Shown here piece after piece: positions 1 to 11,012 of a stretch of DNA of 64,000 nt (the stretch's first letter is position 1; every line of letters begins with the position of its first letter). Origin of the DNA: Bugulina stolonifera. Taxonomy: Eukaryota; Bryozoa; Gymnolaemata; Cheilostomatida; Bugulidae. Location of the stretch: assembly GCA_935421135.1 (NCBI GenBank), contig OW285191.1, positions 1,736,001 to 1,800,000 of the forward strand, read 5' to 3'. Below the pieces are notes generated by a model that was not told where the DNA came from, ran no database searches, and saw only the letters and a list, made by a program, of their open reading frames with translations. A program made the position numbers and the translations under genes.

Positions 1-1371
1 GAATCGACATGTCCCAGAACTCCCACATTGAAGTTGAACATGATGACGTTTGCAAGTCGAATAATTCCTGTTAACACACAGCAGATTATGAAACTAAACT
101 ACAACTATTCAACTTAAACAATCATTCAGTCAGTGAATGTCTAGAAAAGCCAGAATGAACTTGTGTTCAACTGAGCCATTAACAATTAAAAGATGTTGAG
201 CTTACTCTACAGAATGTGATTTGACGTTCAGAAAGTTGAAGATTAGAGATAAAATAATAAACACCAGACACTTTTGTAAATGAGTGCTAGCACCCCAAAT
301 ACTCTTTTTAAACGAGTAGAAACGGCACAAAAAGAGAAAGAGAGAAATAGGCATATCCGTGAATTACTGTATGTAAGTAAGCCTACAAGCCGCCATAATG
401 GGCTTATCCTAACTCTAAAAAAATTTATTGCGAGCAGAATGGTGGTTCAATACCAAATAAAAAAATGAGGATTTTCCAGTATTGCTGCAAAGTTGGAGTT
501 TGCTCATAAGAAGTAAGCACTGCTAGTAAATAAAAATTCTTCCAATTCCAAGCGTCACAGCCTGCAGTACCAGATACTACACTGCCTGGCAAAGAGACAC
601 TAGTACTCTCTCTTCATCACAGCATGAAGAGAATGGAGTTCACTGCCTCAGATAGTCAATAATTTCTGTGTAAACACAGCAGATAATCCTGTACCAACAG
701 GACATGAGATAACAAGCTTCTTGTGTCACTAGACCTAGTTAGCCGTCATATTTTCCTTTGAGCGGCTATAAAATGTTTCATCATGATTACAGTGATGTCA
801 AGTAATCATGGTAAATGTCTAGAGCATTGTACAACATGCATGTATCAAGTGCCAGAATAAGCTAACTAGACTTGTTATTCACACACTAATACAGTCAATA
901 CTACAATCATTCATTGATTCAATTAATGAATAAACTTAATAATATAATCAAACATTCCATTTGGTTTCCGGATTTCAAAATGGAGGACGTGTGTTCAATT
1001 ATCGCTCTCTGACTTACTGAATTACTTATAATACTGTTGCTGTTTGCTACGAATAAAAGTCTCTTTAGCGCAAGAAAGATATCTGGGGTTTGGTGTTCTA
1101 TTACAGAGAGCAGGCACCACAGGCTAATTTATTAGCTCTGTCTGCTCCCATTGATCTTTTTGGGGGGTTAACACAGACTAGTCAGAGAAACTGTGTGTAT
1201 TTCCTATAACAAACTTACTTAATGTTATCTCTACTACTACTATTGTTATTGCTATTTCCTGTCAGTGTCTCTGACACTAATACTATTGTAATAACTACAT
1301 TGTATATGCTGTTGTGGTTAAAACCATAAAAGGTAGAGCGAATAGTGTGGGTGGTAATGAGCCAAATAGTA
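1..1371. other. Intergenic DNA, no gene recognised
   Basis: No coding exon is convincing here. A 62-codon ORF at 280-468 (+) has no recognisable domain. Two short stretches near 55-90 and 650-700 resemble each other (hormone-like wording avoided: both contain acacagcagat), which suggests an old duplication. At 1052-1057 there is AATAAA followed by a sequence ending in attaca near 1106, which looks like the tail of an LTR, but no matching LTR head was found. Confidence 0.4.
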
Positions 1372-1436
1372 GTATTTGTGGTGGTGGTGACAGGACTGCT
1401 GCGGCTGTTGCTAAGGAAAGCACTAAAAGAACTTAG

Positions 1437-2488
1437 TGCGAAAAATGCGCTAAGATTGTCAACGATTTTTCGATTGAATTTGAGACATGCCTTTCTTGGC
1501 TTCACTTGAAATGCGTAGATCTGGATAACAGTGACCTTGATACTATGAATAAAAAGGGAATACACTGGTACTGGTACACTGGTACTGGTACACTGGTACT
1601 GTGACACTGGTACTGGTACACTGGTACTGGTACACTGGTACTGGTACACTGGTACTGTGACACTGGTACTGGTACACTGGTACTGGTACACTGGTACTGG
1701 TACACTGGTACTGTGACACTGGTACTGGTACACTGGTACTGGTACACTGGTACTGGTACACTGGTACTGGTACACTGGTACTGGTACACTGGTACTGTGA
1801 CACTGGTACTGGTACACTGGTACTGGTACACTGGTACTGGTACACTGGTACTGTGACAAATGTGATTATGTGCTCACTACTGCTGACAGGAAAGTCAAAA
1901 CTCTTGAATGAAAAATCCAAAGCATTGCAGAAATCCAAAAGTCCAAATCTGTAAAATCTTAAGCCGATGTGGTATCTAAACTAGATGAAACTAGTAATGC
2001 TATAAATGAACATATACATGTAAAATATCAAGAAAGACATTTGAAAGACCAAGAAAAGCAAATTAAAAATCTTAAAAATGATATTTTTGTCGAACAGAGA
2101 GCAAAAAATGCTATTTTGTTGGGTATTTATGAGTACAGTATGTTAGCACTACTGTTGATCAGACTGTTGATGCAGTTAACAAATTACTGCAGGATTGTAG
2201 TTTTAATTTTGAAGCCCCTAAGTCTGGCACTATCAGACTTGGAGCTAAAGAAGCTGATAAGCCTAGACCTATTAGATTATCACTTCCCTCTGAAACTGAA
2301 AAATAGGAGATTCTCAATCGTATCAACTCTCAAAAAATGTTTGCTCGTTTAGACTTGACTAAAGAAGAGCAAAATACGGATTTTATGTTAAGAAAAGAGT
2401 TGAGAGAGAAAAGGAAGCAGGACCCAGGAAAACAATACAAGATACACAAGAAAAAAGTTGTAAAAGTGAATTCACAACAAGCAGTATA
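1437..2488 (+). pseudogene. LINE A ORF1: PHD finger, coiled coil, RRM-like domain
   Basis: ORF1 proteins of this LINE group bind element RNA. The PHD finger begins at 1437 with Cys-Glu-Lys-Cys. It continues with a second pair in which the first Cys is now Phe, then a Trp-x-His-x2-Cys block ending near 1500. The closing Trp-Tyr-Cys-Asp-Lys-Cys lies beyond a 14-bp minisatellite. A Lys/Glu/Gln-rich coiled coil follows at about 1969-2085, then the RRM start Ala-Lys-Asn-Ala-Ile-Leu-Leu-Gly-Ile near 2101. A basic C-terminal block with the DLT motif (2330-2480) is in a different frame. Stops lie at 1910-1960 and 2304, and there is at least one frameshift, so it is a pseudogene. Confidence 0.75.
1563..1856. 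repeat. 14-bp minisatellite, 21 units, inside the PHD finger
   Basis: Unit A is cactggtactggta and unit B is cactggtactgtga. Reading left to right the order is AAB AAAB AAAB AAAAAB AAAB, so there is a higher-order period of about 56 bp. The last unit is B and runs directly into the closing codons of the PHD finger. All frames of the repeat are open on the minus strand, which yields long Tyr/Gln/Cys/Thr/Ser/Val ORFs that are artefacts of the repeat. Confidence 0.97.
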
Positions 2489-2490
2489 AA

Positions 2491-4395
2491 TGTAAATTTA
2501 CTAAGCCTCAATTTAAGATCAGTTAAAGGTAAAGCTATAGAACTACAAGCTTTGGCTACTAATTATAACATCATTTGTATTTCTGAAACGCATTTAAGTT
2601 CACTCTTTCATAGTTCTCATATATGTCCACCCCAACACAAAATCACATACAGAAAAGATAGGAATGAACATGGAAGTGGTGTACTAATTTCTGTTAATGC
2701 AAATATTCCGCACACTCCTGTAGAAATTGCATCAGAAGCTGAGATTGTTGCAGTCAAAGTTAATCTAGCTGTGAATGACCCACCTTTCATTACAGTTTGC
2801 TATTACAGCCCACCTTCAGTACATGATATTTCACCACTAATAAAATCCATGCAAGATATTACAAAACTCCATCCTACATGTAGATATCAAATCATACTGA
2901 CTGGCGACTTCAATCTGCCTGGAATAAACTGGGAAAATACTTTTCTCTCAAATATATGGAAGACATTTTATACAGATTTTATTGAACTTTTGGCAGATTT
3001 AGATCTTGGCCAGTAAATTCTAGAGCCTACGCATATAGCAGGTAACACCTTGGACTTACTATGTACCAACATGCAAAGTAAAATTTCTGTTATTTGAGTG
3101 ATCACTATATGATTGAATGTTCTCTTAATCTGAAGCTCAGCTTGGGTTCTCAGAATTCTGATGGAAGCTATATAATATTATTAATATTGTATAAAAATGT
3201 TGACAAGGAAGATTTTAAAAGTTGTATGACAAATCTGTTATGGACAATTAAGAATCAAATACATAGCGTTAATAATATCAACTTTGTTTGGACAACCTTT
3301 ACTGAACGATTGCATAATGCTACAATAGAATTTGTTCCTTCCAAATTTTTCAAGCCTAGAAAAAAATCTCAACCTGTTTGGTTTAACCTACAATCGAAAA
3401 AAGCTTGTGACAAACAGCGAAAAATTTATTGTAAATACAAGAAAACAGGGGATAGAGACTTACTAAATAAATACAAGACCTTGAGGTGAGCTAATAAAAA
3501 GATGTTCAAACAATTAAAAAACAGTTTTTTGATGGATAAATTGTATTCGAAGCCATTTTTCATATGCAAAAAAAACTCAAAAGCAACAAAAATGCTTATT
3601 CTCTATGACTGACAGTAATGGAAAAACTACCAGTGATATAAATGAGATCACAAATACTCTGAATAAATATTTTTACAAGGTTTTCACACCTACATTGCAC
3701 CTGTAATCTGCCAGTATTGCCACTTGTTGAAGAAAAGGACATTTATGTAAGTGAAGAAGTTTTGAAAATGATTACAGAGCTTAAAATGGCAAGGTTCCTA
3801 GACCTGATGGCATAAACAAGCAAAAATTATGTATAGCTCTCGAGTTTGCGGCTCCAGTATTAACATGTATTTACAACTACTCTCTGAAAACAAGTAAATT
3901 GCCAAATGATTGGAAACTGGCTAATGTTAACCCAATATTTAAACAAGGAAGCCGCTTGAAACTCTCAAATTATCGGCCAGTGTCTTTAACATCAATTTGC
4001 CGTAAAATGATGGAGCATATAATACTTCATATTATGCAAGACACTCTGGACAGCATACTTAGCGTTTTCCAACACGGATATCGTAAGCACATGTCATGCA
4101 CAACAAAGCTAGCATGTTTTTCACATGATATCCTTTACAGTATTGATAAAGGCGTGCCTACACATGTGGTGGTGCTGGATTTCTCAACAGCTTTCGATGC
4201 GGTACCTCACCATATTTTAATCGATAAGCTAATAAAATATAATATTTAACCTACATCTATAATAACAAGATGGATCTCATCATTTCTCTCAAATTGTTTG
4301 CAGAAAGAGATAAATAGTTGTTATAAATCTAGGACCACATCTGTAACATCAGGCGTACCACAAAGAAGTGTTGGAACCGGCTTTATTTACCATTT
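2491..4395 (+). pseudogene. LINE A ORF2: APE endonuclease and reverse transcriptase
   Basis: The endonuclease starts near 2491 with an N-L-R-S-V block, then I-C-I-S-E-T-H (catalytic Glu) near 2580 and T-G-D-F-N-L-P near 2900. A linker rich in Lys follows (3094-3489). The RT N-terminal part at 3899-4249 contains S-N-Y-R-P-V-S-L-T, a Q-H-G-Y-R block, and motif A with L-D-F-S-T-A-F-D near 4180. Motif C (x-A/Y-D-D) is absent because the copy ends near 4395. Several frame changes and stops separate these blocks (for example near 3016, 3489 and 4249), so no functional protein is possible. Confidence 0.82.
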
Positions 4396-4599
4396 ACATT
4401 AATACTCCCTCGCCACTCACTCGTCGTTGATAGAACATTCTATTATCACATATTGTGCAAGTTGAATGCCTCATAACTAACAGTGAGCTACAGTGAAAAG
4501 GTCAATATAACGGCATGTTCCTGATTTACTTTTACACAGGATCTTTCATTCTTACATCTCGAATGGTTCGAAGGAGGAAACTGTTATGGTATACATTAG

Positions 4600-5790
4600 T
4601 TGTGGCAGAAATTGATGCCAGTTCCCCTCTAGCTGTAGCTCTAGTTGTCATGAATGATGCGGGCGGCTTTCAACTATTTCATCGTAACTAGAGGATAGTG
4701 TATTGTGGCTCTCTTCATCTTGGAGAACTTTGTGAAGTAATGTTACTCGATGGTTTCGTCTCTTACACTCAACGGGTACTAGCCCAAGAAGGCGTCTGGC
4801 TGCAGTTACACTTTCATGTCCCTTTAAATTACTGATGAAGCGGACTGCTCTACACTGAATTCTTTCTATGTATTCAATGGTCTGTTTACTTGTTGGATCC
4901 CATACGGTGTCTGCATACTCCAGGATTGCTCTACACAAACTAGTGTACATATGCAAGTAATCGACTTTTGATTAGTGCACGGTATAGAGTATGTTTAATA
5001 GCTCCCAGAATTCTGCTCGCTTTGTCTGTTTTTGTGAGCGATGTGTTGATCAAAGTTCAAATTCTCTTGTAGGGTTATCCCAAAATAACAAGTTTTCTCA
5101 ATCCAAAGAATCACAGTAGCACCTAGTCTGTATGCTGGTAGTTGCTCACTGACATTAAAAACCATCGCATGGCATTTTGAAGCCTTAAATGGCATTTTTC
5201 ATCTATGGGACCATTCTTGAGCAGCATCAATGGATTTTTGATCATTGTTCACTTCTAGGTATAGGAGTCCTACCTCAGACGAGGTCATTACACCACCAGC
5301 GTCGATGATTATGATAATTTGGTTGCCGTTAGTCCATTTTCGTTCCAATCATCAACATAAATCATTCATTTTAATTTGCAAAGCAGCTAGCCAGGGGGAT
5401 CTACCAAGAGGGAGAATACTAGTAGACAGTGTATCTAAGTCGGGGATTGCTCTTAGTTTTTGTAGTAACGAACTGTGCGGCACCTAATCGAAAGCCTTTT
5501 GAAGTCCAATATCAGGGCATGTGTTGTTTTGTCTCGTTTCATAGATCTTGCTAGGTCATGATAGGTGGCACACAGCTGAGTTTTGCAAGACAAACCCCTC
5601 CGAAACCCATGTTGTTTGTTGTGGAGAAAGCTGACCAGCGTTTTATTAATACAGAGAAACATGCTCCAAAATTTTACAAGGTAGGCCCTATAAAATAGAT
5701 GTCAAAGAGATAGGTCTATAGCTTGACACATGACATTGTTAGGTTCACCTCTCTTGTGAATCGGGGTTACATGAGCCATTTTCCATTAAT
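4600..5790 (-). pseudogene. LINE B reverse transcriptase fragment, minus strand
   Basis: Read right to left, the fragment opens near 5790 with the RT block around P-I-H-K-R-G. It then has the Q-H-G-F-R-R-G-L-S-C-K-T block and L-I-L-D-F (motif A region) at 5453-5662, the post-catalytic thumb region with K-C-H-A-M-V-F at 4995-5195, and a C-terminal stretch with R-A-V-R-F-I at 4648-4956. Frames differ between blocks and motif C is not recognisable, so this is a decayed piece. It lies tail-to-tail with LINE A, and the two probably represent separate insertions. Clade: CR1/Jockey-type RT, not resolved further. Confidence 0.75.
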
Positions 5791-6086
5791 GGCATATCAT
5801 TAATGGGAAACACAATAACAATTAACAATATGAATATTCACAATATAATTAAATATAAAATAATTAATTATTTTAATTAATAGCAATAACCATCATCAAT
5901 TAGAACTACAGTACCACAAAGGGGTATATTTATACCTTTGAAACTCCTCTACTACTGCTATAGCGGTAGCAGTTAATCTATTTGTGACTTTACAGTTTCT
6001 GTTAGTTGAGAGGTTATTCGATTGTTGGGTTTAGCCTTGACCAATAGAATAGTAGGAAGCAAATGCTCTTGCTAAAAAAATGGGCT
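5791..6086. other. AT-rich spacer
   Basis: Runs of taatta and an aattaataa-rich block near 5820-5890, followed by unremarkable sequence. No gene or repeat was recognised. Confidence 0.4.
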
Positions 6087-7150
6087 CGTGAATGTATTGT
6101 AGTACCGTCCTTCAGAACACTGTAGCATTAACGTGGTTCTGCTTATACCCATCCACCGAAACAGGGATGGTAGAAAAACCCAGTCATTAGTAACTAAAGC
6201 ATCTTATCAGAGTTTATGGAATATTATACTTGGTACATGCAAAGATAGCAGACATGTGCCAAGCAGACAAATACTCAAGTCAAGAGTCAAGTAAGAGTAT
6301 ATATTCCCAATTGATAAAATGTAATTTAGAGTCAACTCATCAGATGAAGCAAGTCAAAAGTAGAGTAAGAGTAAATAAACAGCCATTTTAAAAAGTAAAG
6401 TAAGAGTCAAGCAACTAGTGCCAAAATGCTAGAGTCAGAGTAGAGTCAAAAGCACAGCGGTATGTCAAAGAGAATACCAATGGGAATTTTGTATAACACA
6501 AATTTCTGATGTATACAAGTGTGACAACACACAATAGGTAATACTTAGTGTTAGATCCAATTTTCTGTCAGTTATAGTAGTTCTGAGGAACAAAGGCTAC
6601 TTCAAATTTGCACTTGTTATAATAATGGTAGGTCTGTTTATCTATAAGCCTCTCAGCTTCTCTATGGTGGACAAGACTTATTGCATAATTACACCAAACC
6701 AATAAAATTATCATTGATAGCTGAGAGATTAGAGTAAAGTAAGAGTCAAGCATCATGCTTTGTAGGAGAGTAGAAGTAAAAGTCAATTCCCAGCTTTCAC
6801 ACAATACAAAAGCACAAGTCAATTAAAAGTAATGAAAAGCTGTTGCTCGAGTTCGAGTAAAATGACTCGAGTGCCCATGTCTGAAAGATAGTGGAAGGGT
6901 TATATCTTTGGTACATGTATAATTTGTAGCAACTTTAATCTTATTTCAAATTTGTCTAAATCTTTTTTGTTTTAACCATTTTGATTTTTATTTATCGTTT
7001 TTATTTTGTACAACTAGACCCACTCAAATTTATATGATCACTAGCTTTTGCATTTCTCGCCTGATGGGACCTAGAAGACCAGTGCACATGTCAAGAAGAG
7101 TGATAGAAGCTTCACTTCATGTGTCAAGGATTAGTTGCGAAATCCATCCC
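6087..7150. repeat. Dispersed repeat R1, copy 1 (split by a hAT MITE)
   Basis: Positions 6087-6195 and 6936-7150 match 43375-43475 and 43490-43690 respectively, sharing blocks such as cccatccaccgaaacaggg and agtgcaca-gtcaagaagag. In this copy a 635-bp MITE plus some flank lies between the halves. In the other copy the corresponding middle is lost at a short atctt repeat. Neither copy encodes a recognisable protein. Confidence 0.75.
6249..6883. mobile_element. hAT MITE with 8-bp target duplication
   Basis: The element is flanked by a perfect 8-bp duplication, aaagatag, at 6241-6248 and 6884-6891. Its ends read cagacatgtgcc and, on the opposite strand, cagacatgggca, which are hAT-like CAG termini with inverted repeats. 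Both subterminal regions are packed with variants of agtcaag and agagtaaag, typical of hAT transposase binding arrays. It has no coding capacity. Confidence 0.92.
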
Positions 7151-7159
7151 ATAATCCCA

Positions 7160-7510
7160 TTGCACCCCACAGCCATGCTCTGCTGAAATAGTGTATGGTT
7201 AAAGCCTCAACCATCATGCTTCTAGACCAGGGTATTGCTGTCAAAGTGAAAGGAATCCCTCTGTCAAGGCAAACAAGAATCAGGCAGCTCACCTCAAGTT
7301 TAAGAATTTTATAAGTGGCCCAATTCAAGAACCTTTGGCCAGTCCTGTACAGTTAGTTCCAGTCTACTACTGGACTAACACCATGAGCTTAGAGACTCCC
7401 ACACACGTGGTACTTATACAAATAATCTGCTGTAAATACTACTGCCAAGTAACTACTACTTATTGTTATTACTGTCTATTATCAACAACAACACAAGAGA
7501 ATTGTAACAA
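7160..7510. other. No gene recognised
   Basis: ORFs of 65-84 codons exist on both strands but show no domain and no second conserved copy. The last 20 bases or so (7495-7518) match the flank of the empty site at 52252-52270. Confidence 0.35.
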
Positions 7511-7518
7511 GATTATAA

Positions 7519-8311
7519 AGCGTTTTGATGTTGATATTCAAAATCTACAGGTATTGAGCTTCCATTCGAGTATTTGTTTGAGTTCCTAGACCCAGGGGTT
7601 CAAGAAATATGAGTTGTCAAACTGGACTATCTCCAAAAAACGCTTGCAGTTGTTGGCTATGACGTAGGTGCCATGCGGAAATAAAGCCAAACATTTACTG
7701 AATCGCTATAGCTATTTGTTTACATTACATTTATGATAAAGTGATTAATCACTAATAATAGCATTTGATCCAAAAGTGAATAAGTCGGTTGCAATAAAAG
7801 TGTCAGCATATCTAAGAACCACAACTGGTTTTGTAATTAGGAACACATGCTTGGATGTTTTCGATGCAATGCACGCCAATGAGAATGAAAACATCGCTGC
7901 ACACTGTTCAACAGCATATACTGTGTCACAATAATTTTTACTATTTGCTTGGAACCTGTGGGTAGCTTCCCATAAATAATTTGGCAGTGACTAGAACGTA
8001 CCCCAGTCTATAAATTGTTAAAATATTATTGGATATTTTACCATAGATTAAAATATATTTATTAGTGAAGGTTACTATATAATTACTACTACAGTGGTGC
8101 AGCGGCCTGGCACCAACATCACAGGTCAAAGGTCACCACAATGGTTTCTCATCTAGCTAAGTTTGTACGAGCGTTTTTTACAGGGTAGATTTCTGGGGGC
8201 TATATCTCTGAATATACTAGGCCTGCGAAAACAACCAATAGCTCAAATTGAAGCTCAATACCTCTAAATTGTGAATATACATTACACATGTGAAGTAGTT
8301 TCCTTAATGCT
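7519..8311. mobile_element. DNA transposon family X, copy 1 (ATAA target duplication)
   Basis: This 793-bp element is flanked by ATAA at 7515-7518 and 8312-8315. Its arms are long imperfect inverted repeats: aggtattgagcttccatt near 7548 faces the complement of an equivalent block near 8250. It is about as long as copy 2 at 21982-22784 and similar throughout. The first bases after agc are deleted compared with copy 2. A paralogous empty site with single ATAA exists near 52264. No transposase is encoded; a 62-codon minus-strand ORF (7941-8129) is conserved only because the DNA is. Confidence 0.88.
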
Positions 8312-8315
8312 ATAA

Positions 8316-10676
8316 GCTGATAATATATAGATTTGTACTCACATGCACAACTGAATTACATGGTCACATTGAATAAAACAAATAGTCAAATAAACCAGGC
8401 ATCAGCCGAAAGAGCACAGAGCATTAAAAAAGACTGAAATGATTGTATCTACCTTATATCACAAGTCAAAAGATCAAAACCATCAACCAATCAGAATTAT
8501 GTAATTGCATGACGTATCAGTGTTATAACATGGAAATAGATGACAAATAGTACATTTAAAAGTTGTCCACTCTTACGCACTTAGGAGAAGGAGAATATAA
8601 CTCCTGACTAGACTTAATTGGTTAAATGAACTACATTGTACATGTAGATAGTAGAGTATATTGTAGATAGGGCAGGTATATATAGGAGAAGCAGTACCTA
8701 GAGTAGACGGGATAGAGTGGACTGTGAGACAGAAACACAGAGTGTACACTGCACTAAAGTATAGCATAGAGCTAAGTGAGAATGAGGAGTGGAAGGACTG
8801 TCGACATAGATACATGTATATACATGTATCTAGTGACAAGTGACAAGAGTGAACAACGACATAGACATTACATATTATATGCATACGTATATATTATACA
8901 AAAATGTATCAACTAGTAGCAATCACGAAAATGATAAAAAAAACAAAAAATAAAAACCAAATAAAAACCTGCCATTTTTGACGGAAGGAAAAATGGTGGA
9001 AATCTCTTCGTTAGTGATGGTAATGCTAGAATCAGCATCGAAACGGCTAGCAACTGAATTACTATTAATGTGCATGAGTACCTAGCTACACTAGCTAGCT
9101 CTTGGTCACCAGTGCCTGCAAAAAGAGTACAGTGATTCACTTGATAATAATGATATCTGTGATGCCAAACAATGTGACACTGTGTAGAAATCCACAACAA
9201 CATTGATGTCAGTCAGATGTCAGGGTGGGGCGTTGATAGCGTACATGCTCACCAATTGAGAGGAAAGTTTCATCTATTGGGCAGGTTTTCAGATGAGGCA
9301 TATTACTTCTAATAGAGAGGATCAGATGGTGGTACATATTTGTGTTCCTACATGAAGATGTTTGTGACAGACTCACTATTTACACTCGACAAGCTTACCA
9401 TAAGCGGGGGGGGGGGGGGGTTATATGTAGGTTTCCGGCAGTAGCGTTTAGGTTCCTTGGCTTTCCTACTATCACACTTCATCTACTGGAAGAGCAGCAG
9501 AGAGACAGACTGAGAGCCAAGCTAACCATTGACCCTGAGTATCAGGTGCTGGTTCTATGGTACACGTGCTAAGCATGTGCACATGCCCATTATATATTAG
9601 TAACATATGTACAGTTGATTGTATGCATTGTGTGACTATAGACCAGTTTCACTTCACATTATCCATATGCACATCATGAGCATTGAGTGGAGAAAATTGT
9701 AATTGTTAGTTTTATATTCTATATTTAGATTCCTGAGCAGATAAAAGATTACCAGAACCAGTCTGGGTACTATGAGTTTCATGCTGGGAAGTCTTGCTTA
9801 TGCAGACTACCACCTGATACCTTGAGGTTGGTGTGGTTCATATGTGGTTGCTCTCTAGATATAAACATAAAATCACTGTAAGATGTCTTCGCTGATATGT
9901 TGAAGTATAGAGATATGCTCTTCACTTCTTTATCTAGGTCATTGTTAGCACAGGTTCCTCTATACATAATGGGTTTACTACAGCACCCACCCTTAGTCGG
10001 CAGTGCTATGCTGCCTCTAGCTGAGCCTATGGAAGAGGTGTATGAGATGCTACTGAAGAATGTAGTCTCTGTTCCTGCCAGTAGTGGTGTAAGGAGCTCT
10101 CTCACCGCGTACAATCTAATGGGTCATGCTATAGGTAGGTAACACAGGCTACGGGAATTAACACAAAATCTGGGGGTTAACAGACATGTAGAAATCAATG
10201 CACCAGTCTGTTATTGAGCCTAAATAGGATGTGATGTAATAGAATTCTAATGATCTCCATATACAGTGGAGCTTCCTGCACATCAACCAATCACTGAAGA
10301 GCACAATATACAATGTATCAGTAGTTCTCAATGACATAGCCAATGAGCAGGCTGCAAAGGTATGTGGCATTACTTCTTTCACTCTATTTTCATATAATCA
10401 CTGTGGCAGTGACAATTTCAAGTTGTGAGTCATTTGTAGAAATATCCCATCATTCATGTGGAGAGTGAACCAGATGTACTGGTTGCTAGGGAACAGACAG
10501 ACGTGGTTGCCAAGGAACAGAAGGAGACACAAACTCGCTATAAGAAAGAAAAGAAGGAACATAGCAAAGAGAATGATGAGCCAGGTAGTAACTAGTATAA
10601 CTGATATACTATATGTACATAGCCCCTTATCATTCACACATCTTATTCTATATAGTATCAGAGCTGTTGTACTTCC
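8316..10676 (+). repeat. Segmental duplication, copy A of the MAP10-like locus
   Basis: Aligns with 52266-55830 (copy B) across upstream sequence, exons 1-5 and their introns. Exon 5 differs by only two synonymous changes, so the duplication is recent or gene conversion has acted. Copy A lacks about 390 bp present in copy B at about 52640-53030 (including a candidate 5' UTR exon). It also lacks about 1.1 kb between intron 3 and mid exon 4. The homology stops near 10676 inside a hAT MITE start that copy B carries complete. Confidence 0.88.
9358..10584 (+). pseudogene. MAP10-like pseudogene, exons 1-5 only
   Basis: Exon equivalents are 9358-9545, 9729-9826, 9938-10134, about 10275-10359 and 10440-10584. 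Compared with copy B, exon 1 has an in-frame 12-bp deletion between short tcga repeats and a run of 15 G (9406-9420) that breaks the frame. The upstream splice acceptor CAG has become CAT. Exon 3 carries a 10-bp deletion compensated by a 1-bp insertion. Exon 4 lacks its first two thirds and has a 7-bp insertion. There is no continuation into exons 6-14. Residues such as G-K-S-C-L remain legible. The G run could vary or be misassembled, but the other lesions are enough to call a pseudogene. Confidence 0.88.
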
Positions 10677-10701
10677 AAGTATGGCCATTTTTATATAGTG
10701 G

Positions 10702-11012
10702 TGTATTTTTAGCAAGGATGTACCCTTGAGCAGTCAGAGACTTGTTTCAATTCCATGAAAATACCAGTCCCTGGATGGGGTTTGAACCCGAGGCCTCTAC
10801 GGCACCTAATCACCTAGCACAGTGAACAGAACATGCTACCACTAAACCAGCTCAAACTGCTCAAAAAACTAAGTTCCTTGCTTAAAAATACATCACTATG
10901 TGCAAAAATACCCAAAACCCCTAACATCCTATTAAGCGAAAGGTCGCCATAACAAGAGGGGTGCCTTGTGTGCTGTTCACTCAGAGCATGTCTACTGCTC
11001 ACTGGTGAAGCT
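10702..11012 (-). mobile_element. tRNA-derived SINE, head on minus strand joined to a plus-strand tail
   Basis: Read on the minus strand, 10856-10702 has an A box (tggtttagtggtagc) and a B box (gggttcaaacc), then the tail seen at 54620-54690. Immediately beyond, 10858-11012 carries the same family's tail region in + orientation, matching 54375-54530 (agaggggtgccttgtgtg). So two partial copies are joined head to head. The pol III boxes and dispersed copies mark it as a SINE and not a tRNA gene. Confidence 0.8.

Larger units (their letters stand above)
1372..4395 (+). mobile_element. Decayed CR1/L2-like non-LTR retrotransposon (LINE A)
   Basis: Two consecutive coding regions in LINE order lie on the + strand. 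ORF1 has a PHD-type finger, a coiled coil and an RRM-like block; ORF2 has an APE-type endonuclease followed by reverse transcriptase. Both are interrupted by stops and frameshifts. Similarity fades inside the RT, just after the motif read as SGVPQRS near 4370, so the 3' part of ORF2 and the 3' UTR are missing. The domain order is that of the CR1/L2/Rex1 group; the exact clade is inference. It abuts a LINE fragment on the opposite strand starting near 4600. Confidence 0.8.

Noticed and set aside
1215..1938. Three long minus-strand ORFs rich in Tyr-Gln-Cys-Thr-Ser
   Set aside because: Produced by the stop-free 14-bp repeat in every minus-strand frame.
7941..8129. Minus-strand 62-codon ORF conserved at 22418-22606
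   Set aside because: Part of the two copies of transposon family X; conservation equals that of the surrounding noncoding DNA.
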